25,548 nucleotides of DNA, taken from the IMG/VR virus record IMGVR_UViG_3300027971_000202, positions 1-25,548 of that record. The stretch is one strand, 5' to 3'. Position numbers and translations under genes: made by a program. This DNA is from a virus. Below are positions 18,441 through 25,548 of the stretch, piece after piece. How positions within the stretch are numbered: position 1 is the stretch's first letter; the number at the start of each line of letters is the position of its first letter. The notes under the pieces are model-generated. The model made no database searches. It saw nothing but the letters and a program-made list of their open reading frames with translations, and was not told where the DNA came from.

Positions 18441-20245
18441 TGGCTAGGGTATCAAATTCAGACATTCTTACAAAGTATCGTTCAAAAATTGAACAATCTG
18501 AGCGTTGGAGAAAACAAGAACAATACGATGAATGCTGGACAAGAATGGTTGACCTATATCGAGGAAAACATTATTCTTCAGAGTCTAAAGAAGACCGTCT
18601 TTTAGTAAACATTGCTTTTGCAACAATTAACGTTGTTGGACCATCTGTCTCAATTAACTATCCAAAAATTAGTGTTAACGCACGAAAATTTGAAGATGCC
18701 GACAGGGCTGTATTAACAGAAACAATTGTGAACTATTGGTGGAGGCATTACGACTGTCAAACACAATTTCGTTCTGCTGTAAAAGATTTTTTAATTGTTG
18801 GTCATGGATGGCTTAAAAGCGGTTATCGCTTTGTTGAACAAGAAGCAGAAACTTCTGCCGTTCCAACTTTTGATTCTTTTGACGAACTTGCAGAAACAAC
18901 ACCAGAATCTGCTGCCGAATCTGAATTAATTATTAAAGAAGACAGACCATTTATTGAACGAATTTCTCCACACGACATTTTTGTTGACCCAGATGCTACG
19001 CAAATGGGTCACATTAAATGGATTGCCCAAAGAAACAAAAGACTTCTTATGGACGTCAAAAAAGACAAACGCTACAATGTCTCCGCAAGAAATGATGCCC
19101 AACCATCACATTATTCCAAATATGGCATGGATGCCGATAGACCAAAACATGCCATGGACGAAGACAACTCGTATGTTGAAGTTTGGGAGTTTTACGATAT
19201 TGACAAAGACACAATGTCTATATTTTGTAACGGTTCTGACAAGTTTCTTGTTAATCCAGTAAAAATACCTTTTTCTTTTGGTCACCCATTCATAATGTTG
19301 AGGAACTACGACATTCCAGAACACTTTTATCCAATGGGTGAACTAGAAGCCATTGAGCCTCTGCAAATGGAATTGAATCAAACCCGTACACAAATGATGA
19401 ACCATCGTAAACGGTTCTCACGCAAATGGCTGTACAAAGAGTCAGCATTTGATGCTGACGGTAGGTCTGCTCTCGAGTCAGACGAAGACAACATTATGGT
19501 TCCAGTTATTTCTGATGAGAACATAAATAGCATTGTTGGACCAATGCCAGCAATCATTAGTCCACCAGAGTTTTACAATCAGTCTGAACTTATTTCAAGC
19601 GACATTGACCGTGTGTCTGGTGTTTCTGAATACATGCGTGGTGCTTTGCCGGAAATTCGTCGCACAGCAACAGAAGCGGGCATTATTCAAGATAATGCCA
19701 ATGCTCGTGCCTCGGAAAAATTGGCAATTATTGAGCGAGGAATTGCCGAGTGTGCAAGGCGTTTGATAATGGTTGCACAACAGTACCTGACCGGTGAGCA
19801 GGCTGTTAGGGTCGCTGGAACTGAAGCCGAACCAATGTGGCTTGAATTTGACAGAGACTACATTCAGGGTGAGTTTGACTTTGAGGTAGAAGGTGGTTCT
19901 ACTGCCCCTGTTAACGAATCATTTAAGCGTCAAATGGCAATGCAGGTTGTTGAGGCTATGGCTCCATTTGCTAGTGCTGGAATTATTGACATGGGAAAAC
20001 TTGCCGCATATGTTTTGCAAAATGGTTTTGGAATCCGTTCATCTGCTTCCTTTATTATTCAACCGCAGATGCCAGCCCAACAAACCACCCCACAGGGAAT
20101 ACCACAGCCAGTTGATGGAGAAGTTCCTCAACAAGAAGTTCCACAAGGAGGCATGCCTCAGGATGGTCAAAATATTCCGCCAGAAATAATGCAAGCATTA
20201 ATGGCAGAATCTCAGGGTGGCGGTGGAATGCCACCAGGAATGTAA
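18440..20245 (+). CDS. Portal protein
   Basis: Identification rests on position between the large terminase and the scaffold, length (601 residues) and internal features. The N-terminal region (YRSKIEQSERWRKQEQYDECW and DLYRGKHY) is typical of podovirus-type portals that start with a helical wing. A long helical stem region carries MELNQTRTQMMNHRKRFSRK. The C-terminus is Gln/Pro/Met/Gly-rich and disordered (QQTTPQGIPQ, GGGMPPGM). Twelve copies would form the ring through which DNA enters and to which the tail binds. Confidence 0.88.
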   Translation: MARVSNSDILTKYRSKIEQSERWRKQEQYDECWTRMVDLYRGKHYSSESKEDRLLVNIAFATINVVGPSVSINYPKISVNARKFEDADRAVLTETIVNYWWRHYDCQTQFRSAVKDFLIVGHGWLKSGYRFVEQEAETSAVPTFDSFDELAETTPESAAESELIIKEDRPFIERISPHDIFVDPDATQMGHIKWIAQRNKRLLMDVKKDKRYNVSARNDAQPSHYSKYGMDADRPKHAMDEDNSYVEVWEFYDIDKDTMSIFCNGSDKFLVNPVKIPFSFGHPFIMLRNYDIPEHFYPMGELEAIEPLQMELNQTRTQMMNHRKRFSRKWLYKESAFDADGRSALESDEDNIMVPVISDENINSIVGPMPAIISPPEFYNQSELISSDIDRVSGVSEYMRGALPEIRRTATEAGIIQDNANARASEKLAIIERGIAECARRLIMVAQQYLTGEQAVRVAGTEAEPMWLEFDRDYIQGEFDFEVEGGSTAPVNESFKRQMAMQVVEAMAPFASAGIIDMGKLAAYVLQNGFGIRSSASFIIQPQMPAQQTTPQGIPQPVDGEVPQQEVPQGGMPQDGQNIPPEIMQALMAESQGGGGMPPGM

Positions 20246-20287
20246 CGATAAATCCATAACTATAGAGCAACCCCTTGAAAGGACTCC

Positions 20288-21076
20288 ATGAGTGAAGTAG
20301 TAAGCAATGAATTAATTGACGAAGTTATCCCCGAGGCAGGAACCGAAGGACAAATAGCGGAAGCAATTGAAGAAATTGAGAGCCTAAGTGAGCAGGAGAT
20401 TGAACTTCTTCCTGTTGATGAGTATGGCGACAAATATGTCGCCGTTCAGGTCAATGGTGAGGAAGTAAGAGTTCCACTTAAAGAGGCGCTCGCTGGATAC
20501 CAGCGTCAAGCGGATTATACCCGCAAGACACAGGAATTGAGCGACATGAAGCGACAGGTTCATTTCGGTTCTGCATTGCAAGAAGCATTGCAAAATAATC
20601 CGGGAAAAACTTTGGAATTGCTTTCAGAGCATTATGGAATCAAGAATGAGGGCATCGTTGACGATGACTATTATGTTGACCCAGTTGAAAAGCAATACAG
20701 GAATCTCGAACAACGGATACAGGCTTTTGAGCAAGATAAAGCAATGAGCGAACTAGAACGAACTGTAGAGTCACTTCAAAAAAGGTACGGAGACGATTTT
20801 GATGCAAATGAAATTGTAGCAAAGGCAATTGCCACTGGTACAACTGATTTGGAAAGCGTTTACAAGCAAGTTGCATTTGACAGGGTGTATGAATCATCAA
20901 AGGAGGCTCGTCAGTTCAAGGAAAAATTGACTAGCGAGCAAAAAGTGATGACAGCAGCAAAACGTCAGGTGGGAGTTGTAAGTGGCGGAACCAATTCAAC
21001 TAGCGCCTCTGTAACCACAAAACCAATTACATCATTGCGAGATGCATATGAGGCTGCAAAGCGTCAACATGCGTAA
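20288..21076 (+). CDS. Capsid scaffolding protein
   Basis: The product is acidic and highly helical. It contains the recognisable scaffold motif LKEALAGYQRQADYTRKTQEL at about 63-83, a coiled-coil region (EKQYRNLEQRIQAFEQDKAMSEL), and a basic C-terminal end (LRDAYEAAKRQ) of the type that contacts the coat protein. Scaffolds guide prohead assembly and then leave. The position between portal and coat gene supports the call. GAAAGGA lies 6 bases upstream of the start. Confidence 0.85.
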   Translation: MSEVVSNELIDEVIPEAGTEGQIAEAIEEIESLSEQEIELLPVDEYGDKYVAVQVNGEEVRVPLKEALAGYQRQADYTRKTQELSDMKRQVHFGSALQEALQNNPGKTLELLSEHYGIKNEGIVDDDYYVDPVEKQYRNLEQRIQAFEQDKAMSELERTVESLQKRYGDDFDANEIVAKAIATGTTDLESVYKQVAFDRVYESSKEARQFKEKLTSEQKVMTAAKRQVGVVSGGTNSTSASVTTKPITSLRDAYEAAKRQHA

Positions 21077-21100
21077 CGCTTAACTTAAGGAGACAAGAAT

Positions 21101-22039
21101 ATGGTCGCTGCAAACAGCAACTTTGATAATCTATTAACAACAACTCTTGCGAATTACCGCAAGACTCTGACGGACAACGTGTTCACTGCACGTCCGTTGA
21201 CCTACACCCTTATGGAAAAGGGCCGCATTCGTATGCTTAATGGCGGTACGAAAATTGTTGAGCCACTCATCTACGGACTCAACGACACTGTTGGTTCGTA
21301 CTCGGGTTACGACTCACTGGCACTTACTCCACAAGAAGGCATCTCTGCTGCAGAATTTGAATGGCGTCAATACGCTGCTTCGATTTCAATTAGCGGTATT
21401 GAAGAAGCCAAGAACAACGGAGACCAGGAAATCATCAACTTGTTGGAAGCAAAAATCATGCAGGCTGAAGAGTCCATGCGTGAAGGTTTTAACACGATGT
21501 TCTTCGGTGACGGAACTGGCAACAGTTCAAAGAACTGGAACGGTCTTGGCAACTTGATTGAGTCCGGTAACACTGTTGGTGGTATTGACTCAAGCACTTA
21601 CACATGGTGGAAGTCATACGAAGAAAACACTGCAACTGCTTTGACTCTTGCTCAAATGGCAACTGCGTACAATACGGTTTCGGTTGGTAATGACCACCCA
21701 GACACACTGTTGACAACTCAGACTCTGTTTGAGAAGTACGAAGCATTGCTTCAACCACAACTCCGTTACACGGACACCAAGACTGCAGATGCTGGATTCC
21801 AGAACCTGTTGTTCAAGGCTGCTCCTGTAATGTACGACACTGGTTGCACGGCAGGAACGTTCTTCTTCCTAAACAGCAAGTACCTAACTTTGGTTGGTCA
21901 CTCTGACAAGTGGTTCTCACAGACCGCATTCATTTCGCCAGAAGACACAGATGCACGCTATGCGCTCATCATGTGTTACGGCAACTTGACAGTACGTAAC
22001 CGTGCCAAGCAAGGCAAACTGACCGCTAAGACAGCCTAA
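21101..22039 (+). CDS. Major capsid protein
   Basis: This 312-residue protein follows the scaffold gene and has a strong ribosome site (AAGGAG, 10 bases upstream). The early segment LTTTLANYRKTLTDNVFTARPLTYTL corresponds to the N-terminal arm seen in HK97-fold coat proteins of this size class. A spine-like helix follows (NLLEAKIMQAEESMREGFN), then a Gly/Asn/Ser-rich loop (FGDGTGNSSKNWNGLGN) and late strands (LIMCYGNLTVRN). Codon choice is cleaner than in neighbours (many C-ending codons), consistent with high expression. Confidence 0.9.
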   Translation: MVAANSNFDNLLTTTLANYRKTLTDNVFTARPLTYTLMEKGRIRMLNGGTKIVEPLIYGLNDTVGSYSGYDSLALTPQEGISAAEFEWRQYAASISISGIEEAKNNGDQEIINLLEAKIMQAEESMREGFNTMFFGDGTGNSSKNWNGLGNLIESGNTVGGIDSSTYTWWKSYEENTATALTLAQMATAYNTVSVGNDHPDTLLTTQTLFEKYEALLQPQLRYTDTKTADAGFQNLLFKAAPVMYDTGCTAGTFFFLNSKYLTLVGHSDKWFSQTAFISPEDTDARYALIMCYGNLTVRNRAKQGKLTAKTA

Positions 22040-22070
22040 GTTCAACAACTAGAAATCAAGGAGAAATATT

Positions 22071-22493
22071 ATGCCACTATTAGCAAATGACACACAGGGT
22101 GCTCTCACACGCAAGCGTGTAGAGACATGGGCATCAAAAGTAGAGAAGGCAACTATTGTTGCCGCTACTGATGCAGCAACTGTTCAAACAGCATCTGACT
22201 TGGCTGGTGCCGGTCAGGTTGTTTACACCATGACACCAACAGCAAACCGTACCCTCACTACGCCAACTGGCGCATTGTTGGGTGCAGCATTCACAGATGA
22301 AGCAGTAGGCTCGAGTTTTGAGTTCACTGTTGTTAACGTTGCAGCGGCAACTTACACAATTACTGTGACTGCAGCGGCTTCGGGTGTAACACTTGTTGGT
22401 GCAGCAGCAACCTTTGCGGTTGCAGCAGCATCATCGGCATCGTATGTTGCGGTTTTCACTGCAGCAAACACGGTGTCAATTTACCGTAAGTAA
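22071..22493 (+). CDS. Beta-rich capsid decoration/head fibre candidate, 140 aa
   Basis: The Ala/Thr/Val-rich sequence has alternating strands (VVYTMTPTANRTLTTPTG, SSFEFTVVNVAAATYTITVTAAASGVTLVG and AVFTAANTVSIY) after a helical start. The pattern resembles other phage proteins encoded right behind the coat gene, often decoration or head-fibre proteins. The ribosome site is strong (AAGGAGAAATATT), matching the coat gene. A terminator-like hairpin follows, which fits a highly expressed coat/decoration unit. Confidence 0.72.
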   Translation: MPLLANDTQGALTRKRVETWASKVEKATIVAATDAATVQTASDLAGAGQVVYTMTPTANRTLTTPTGALLGAAFTDEAVGSSFEFTVVNVAAATYTITVTAAASGVTLVGAAATFAVAAASSASYVAVFTAANTVSIYRK

Positions 22494-22505
22494 GTAATCT
22501 GATTC

Positions 22506-22533
22506 GGGGGGTGGAAGCCACATTCCACTCCCC
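22506..22533 (+). terminator. Terminator candidate after the decoration gene
   Basis: An 11-bp stem, GGGGGGTGGAA/TTCCACTCCCC with one G-U pair, closes a 6-base loop and is followed by a T-rich tract (AAATCTATTTAGTTTTA). The T-run is interrupted, so partial termination is likely. It begins 13 bases after the stop codon of the decoration gene. Confidence 0.6.
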
Positions 22534-22560
22534 AAATCTATTTAGTTTTAGGAGAATGAC

Positions 22561-22776
22561 ATGCCATATAATTATCGTCAGTTAGATAATCATGCAAGTG
22601 CAACCAAGAAGTCTGGGACTGTTACGGCACCAGGTTTGTATGGTAAAAGTTCAGTTCCAGTTAAGCAGGATAAGAATTACAAGGTTCGTCCAAACTCCGA
22701 TAAATCTGGAGATAACTCACCAAGTCACGAGCGCACAGAATCAAAATCTGAGCGAAGAATGGAATACGGAAAATAA
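22561..22776 (+). CDS. Hypothetical polar protein, 71 aa
   Basis: The product is low-complexity and highly charged (VRPNSDKSGDNSPSHERTESKSERR), with a short ordered-looking start (MPYNYRQLDNHASATKKSG). No cysteine, membrane segment or domain is visible. It has a good ribosome site (TTAGGAG, 5 bases before ATG) and is packed 2 bases from the next gene. Disordered small proteins here may be internal head components. Confidence 0.68.
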   Translation: MPYNYRQLDNHASATKKSGTVTAPGLYGKSSVPVKQDKNYKVRPNSDKSGDNSPSHERTESKSERRMEYGK

Positions 22777-22778
22777 TT

Positions 22779-23048
22779 ATGGCTATGAAGAAACCAATGA
22801 AAAAAAGAGGAAAAGGCAGTGGTGATGAAGCATTTGTCTATTCTGTCAAAAGCATGAAAGCCAACAGTCCTTCTGCGAGCACACGAACAAAGTCATCTGC
22901 TAATCGTAGTATGAAAGAAGATGCAAAAAGCAATACAACATATCCACCTTCATCATCACATAAACAGTTGGCTCCAAGACCAAAACCAGGTTCTAAAGCA
23001 GCATTGTTGCCTTATCAGGGACCGAAAAGAAATTCGAAAGCAAAATAA
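22779..23048 (+). CDS. Hypothetical basic disordered protein, 89 aa
   Basis: Lys/Ser/Pro-rich throughout (MKKPMKKRGKGSGDEAFVY, then SASTRTKSSANRSMK), ending PYQGPKRNSKAK. The composition is that of a disordered nucleic-acid-binding or head-interior protein. No family is recognised. It shares tight spacing with the previous gene. Confidence 0.65.
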   Translation: MAMKKPMKKRGKGSGDEAFVYSVKSMKANSPSASTRTKSSANRSMKEDAKSNTTYPPSSSHKQLAPRPKPGSKAALLPYQGPKRNSKAK

Positions 23049-23066
23049 CTTAAGTAGGTAACAATT

Positions 23067-23294
23067 TTGCCTATTGGTATGAACCAATCGGCAAAACTTG
23101 CTCATACTCTATACGGGGAGCCAACTACTAAGCACTCCCGTCTTGCCCATGCAGAAGGCGCACGCCTTGCTGCTCCATCTGGTCCGTACATCGGACGTAA
23201 CCGTTGCACTGCCAACGATGATACATGTGAGGGTCCAAAAGCCCGTGGGACAGATTTCTGTATTGGACATCTAAGAAACAGGGGTGAGGCTTAA
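23067..23294 (+). CDS. Small Cys/His protein, 75 aa (TTG start)
   Basis: The TTG at 23067 gives MPIGMNQSAKLAHTLYGEP; an ATG at 23079 is the alternative. Cys47, Cys54, Cys65 and His68 (NRCTANDDTC then FCIGH) form a probable zinc site. Its stop overlaps the connector gene as TAATG, so it is co-translated with head-completion proteins. The function is unknown. Confidence 0.65.
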   Translation: MPIGMNQSAKLAHTLYGEPTTKHSRLAHAEGARLAAPSGPYIGRNRCTANDDTCEGPKARGTDFCIGHLRNRGEA

Positions 23295-23983
23295 TGGCAA
23301 TAACGCTTACGACATTGCGTTCACAGGTCCGAGATATGGCTGACCTTGATGAAACCGATTTGTCTAACGCCGTTATTGACCAGTTTGCTCGGGAGGGGTT
23401 CCAGCGTATTTATGCGTTAGAACGCCGTTGGCCCATTTTGCAAGAAACATACACATTTAATACGGTTGCTAATCAGCGTGAGTACACAATATCTACAATT
23501 GGGGATATTCGAGAAATCATTTCTGTTGTAGATACATCAACTCAGGGTGCAAGACTCACCTTGATTGATTACAACGACGCTGAGAGCATTTGGCTGGGCA
23601 ACTTGGATGTTGCCAGCCGACCATACTTTTATAGTTTTTGGGACAAAAAAATATGTTTGTGGGCTAAACCAGACATTGTTTATCCAATGACCGTGCGAGC
23701 ATTTCGTAATCCTGTTTACACATGGTTGACCAATATTACCGAGACTATTGACTTGGATGAATTTTTTCATGCCATTTTGCCTTACTTTGTTCTTGCTCGT
23801 GTGTATCAGCGTCAAGAGGACTCTGACCTCTCCAATATGTATATGAAGTCGTTTGAAGAGGGCGTTGCTTTTGCTCGCCGTGACTTGATGAAAGCATCAA
23901 GTGCACAGCCAGTTATTATGTCCGGTGGAAGACAGTATCCAACAATGAAGCGTTGGTTGCAGACTCTTGGTAGGACCTTGTAA
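23294..23983 (+). CDS. Head-tail connector / T7-like tail tube A protein
   Basis: The N-terminal helices (TLRSQVRDMADLDETDLSNAVIDQFAREGFQRIYALERRWP) and a middle beta region (YTFNTVANQREYTISTIGDIREIISV) are characteristic of the adaptor/connector family that includes T7 gp11-type proteins. A C-terminal helical pair follows (FFHAILPYFVLARVYQRQEDSDLSNMYMKSFEEG), which forms the ring below the portal. The length of 229 residues is close to T7 gp11 (196). Being followed by a nozzle-type gene supports a short-tailed phage. Confidence 0.78.
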   Translation: MAITLTTLRSQVRDMADLDETDLSNAVIDQFAREGFQRIYALERRWPILQETYTFNTVANQREYTISTIGDIREIISVVDTSTQGARLTLIDYNDAESIWLGNLDVASRPYFYSFWDKKICLWAKPDIVYPMTVRAFRNPVYTWLTNITETIDLDEFFHAILPYFVLARVYQRQEDSDLSNMYMKSFEEGVAFARRDLMKASSAQPVIMSGGRQYPTMKRWLQTLGRTL

Positions 23984-25548
23984 TGCCACAGATTCTTATT
24001 GAACGATACGACGATTTCACTGGTGGTCTCAATCTTAGGGCAGACCAGTTTCAGTTGTCCAAGAACGAATCTCCCGACATGTTGAATGTAGAAATTGACC
24101 CTCGTGGTGGATTATTTAGTCGTGGAGCGTTTAGGGAGATTAACACCACTGGTGTATCTGGCACTTGGGCTCCAAAGCGTCTTACATGGTTTAAAGGGTC
24201 GTCACAGTATTTGATGTTGACTACGGAGACATCTGTGTATCAAAGTACGGGTACAAATTTTACTCGTTTGGATTTTGGTTCCGGCACACCTATTGTCTCC
24301 GCAAGCACAAGTGGTTCATCGCTTGCCCAGTGGGGCGACACGATGTATATGACAACTGGTCAGGCTGGTGTTGCAACATATAAGTGGAAGGTTACTGACA
24401 CTTATGCAACTGCGTTGACCGCAAGTGGTCCAACGTGGCAAACTACTCCTGTTGGCGGATATTTTCCCAAAGCAGAACATGTTATTCAACATACAAACAA
24501 AATGTTTGTTGCAAACACAAAAGAGAATGGAACTGTTTATCCAAATCGTTTGCGTTGGTCGCAAGAAGGTTTGTCTGAAGATTGGTCAACCGCTGACTAT
24601 ATTGATTTTAATGGTGGTGGTAACGGTATTACTGGTCTTGCTGTTGTTGCTGGACACTTGGTTATATTTAAGCCACAGGCTGTTTACGTTTTGTTTGGAT
24701 ACGACTCAACCGACCACAATGTTGTTGAGTTGTCATCCAACCTTGGTGTAGATTTGCCAACCCACATTGCATCATCCGAACAGGGTGTGTATTTTTATGT
24801 TGGGTTTAAAGGATTGTTTTATTACAACGGAAACACTGTTGTTGATTTGTTTCAGAACCTTAAAGCCGTGTATCCACTTGGATACATTAACAATAACTAC
24901 AGCAGCAAAATAAGTGTGTCTTATGTTAACCGTAGAGTTTGGCTTGCCGTACCTTACTCAACCGGTGTGGCTGCTACTGAAGTAACTACAAATCTTGTTT
25001 ATGACCCAAGTATTGGTCAGGGTGGTTCTTGGAACAGGCTTTCGTCTGCAGATGGTTATGGTCTTGTTGGTGGAGCAGACTTTAAAACTACTGCTGGTGT
25101 GAGCGTACCCGTTCTTGCGCATCCAACACTCCCAAGAGTGTTGGAGGTGGAAGTGTTCTCTTCTGAGACAGATTTTATTAGCCAGGCAGAAGTAAACTTT
25201 GCAACGTATTATCGCACAGGTTGGGTTGACGGAAACAATTATTCAATGAAGAAGATGTTTCGTAGACCAGATTTTGTTCTAAAACAGGTAGACACACAAC
25301 GCACATTGAATGTCAAAGTGTTTCACAACTTTGAAGAAGCGGCTGGTAACGAGCGCAAGAGCATTGATATTGTTCTTCCCGCTTCTGCTAGTGGTGGGCA
25401 GTGGGGAACAATGCTTTGGGGAAGTGGCACCTGGGGTGTTATTGCCAAAGGTGCAGAGGTTCGTCGTGGTTCCAATCTTGGGTTGGCACGATGTGTGCAA
25501 TTATTGTTTACCGGTCCGACTGGTGGCGAATGGGGCATTGACAGTATT
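23983..25548 (+). CDS. Tail nozzle / T7-like tail tube B protein (partial, cut by window end)
   Basis: The frame opens at 23983 (TAATG overlap) and stays open for 522 codons to the window edge, so the C-terminus is missing. It begins MPQILIERYDDFTGGLNLRA and continues with SPDMLNVEIDPRGGLFSRGAF, the opening pattern of beta-propeller nozzle proteins. Repeated blade-like segments follow: GSSQYLMLTTETSVYQ, WGDTMYMTTGQAGVATYKW, HTNKMFVANT with NRLRWSQEGLSEDWS, LVIFKPQAVYVLFG and GSWNRLSSADGYGLVGG. T7 gp12 and P22 gp10 are the best-known relatives. It would form the end of the short tail. Confidence 0.82.
   Translation, partial: MPQILIERYDDFTGGLNLRADQFQLSKNESPDMLNVEIDPRGGLFSRGAFREINTTGVSGTWAPKRLTWFKGSSQYLMLTTETSVYQSTGTNFTRLDFGSGTPIVSASTSGSSLAQWGDTMYMTTGQAGVATYKWKVTDTYATALTASGPTWQTTPVGGYFPKAEHVIQHTNKMFVANTKENGTVYPNRLRWSQEGLSEDWSTADYIDFNGGGNGITGLAVVAGHLVIFKPQAVYVLFGYDSTDHNVVELSSNLGVDLPTHIASSEQGVYFYVGFKGLFYYNGNTVVDLFQNLKAVYPLGYINNNYSSKISVSYVNRRVWLAVPYSTGVAATEVTTNLVYDPSIGQGGSWNRLSSADGYGLVGGADFKTTAGVSVPVLAHPTLPRVLEVEVFSSETDFISQAEVNFATYYRTGWVDGNNYSMKKMFRRPDFVLKQVDTQRTLNVKVFHNFEEAAGNERKSIDIVLPASASGGQWGTMLWGSGTWGVIAKGAEVRRGSNLGLARCVQLLFTGPTGGEWGIDSI

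Overview
The window looks like about 25.5 kb of a tailed bacteriophage genome, probably podovirus-like and probably infecting an actinobacterium. The host guess rests on a WhiB-family iron-sulfur regulator, a family largely confined to Actinobacteria and their phages. The podovirus guess rests on two T7-like tail-tube proteins encoded just after the capsid genes. No integrase, transposase, CRISPR array or complete tRNA gene was recognised.

The window has two divergent arms that meet at about 11.84-11.93 kb. The left arm (1-11,841) is read on the minus strand, from 11.8 kb down to 1. In transcription order it holds a small virion-associated-looking protein, an array of small unknown genes (11.1-7.4 kb) separated by unusually structured intergenic leaders, an amidoligase/class II glutamine amidotransferase pair (7.2-5.1 kb), small genes with WhiB and a zinc ribbon (5.0-3.9 kb), a secreted lysozyme-like enzyme (3.2-2.8 kb), and a replication/recombination block. 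That block is a RecB/Cas4-like nuclease, a conserved protein with a frameshift near its end, a DnaB-type helicase and the start of an archaeo-eukaryotic-type primase.

The right arm (11,926-25,548) is read on the plus strand and carries virion genes. It holds a small-terminase candidate, adhesin/fibre-like proteins (a glycine-rich protein and a PA14-like protein), two overlapping small membrane proteins (holin candidates), the large terminase, a zinc-ribbon protein, a small membrane protein, portal, scaffold, major capsid protein, a beta-rich decoration candidate, three small proteins, a head-tail connector and the beginning of a tail-nozzle protein cut by the window edge. Most neighbours overlap by 4-5 bases (ATGA or TAATG), which implies tightly coupled operons.

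The most unusual material is non-coding. There are three copies of one 19-bp palindrome, a 31-base post-gene element found twice, a 30-base GCAA-capped hairpin repeat placed at the same distance upstream of two start codons, and a 31-base hairpin that imitates the stacked acceptor/T-arm half of a tRNA. Two of the hairpins pair completely only as minus-strand RNA because they use G-U pairs, which supports a function in the transcript. Two genes look interrupted: the primase stops just after its catalytic D-x-D motif, and the 133-residue protein has a -1 frameshift.
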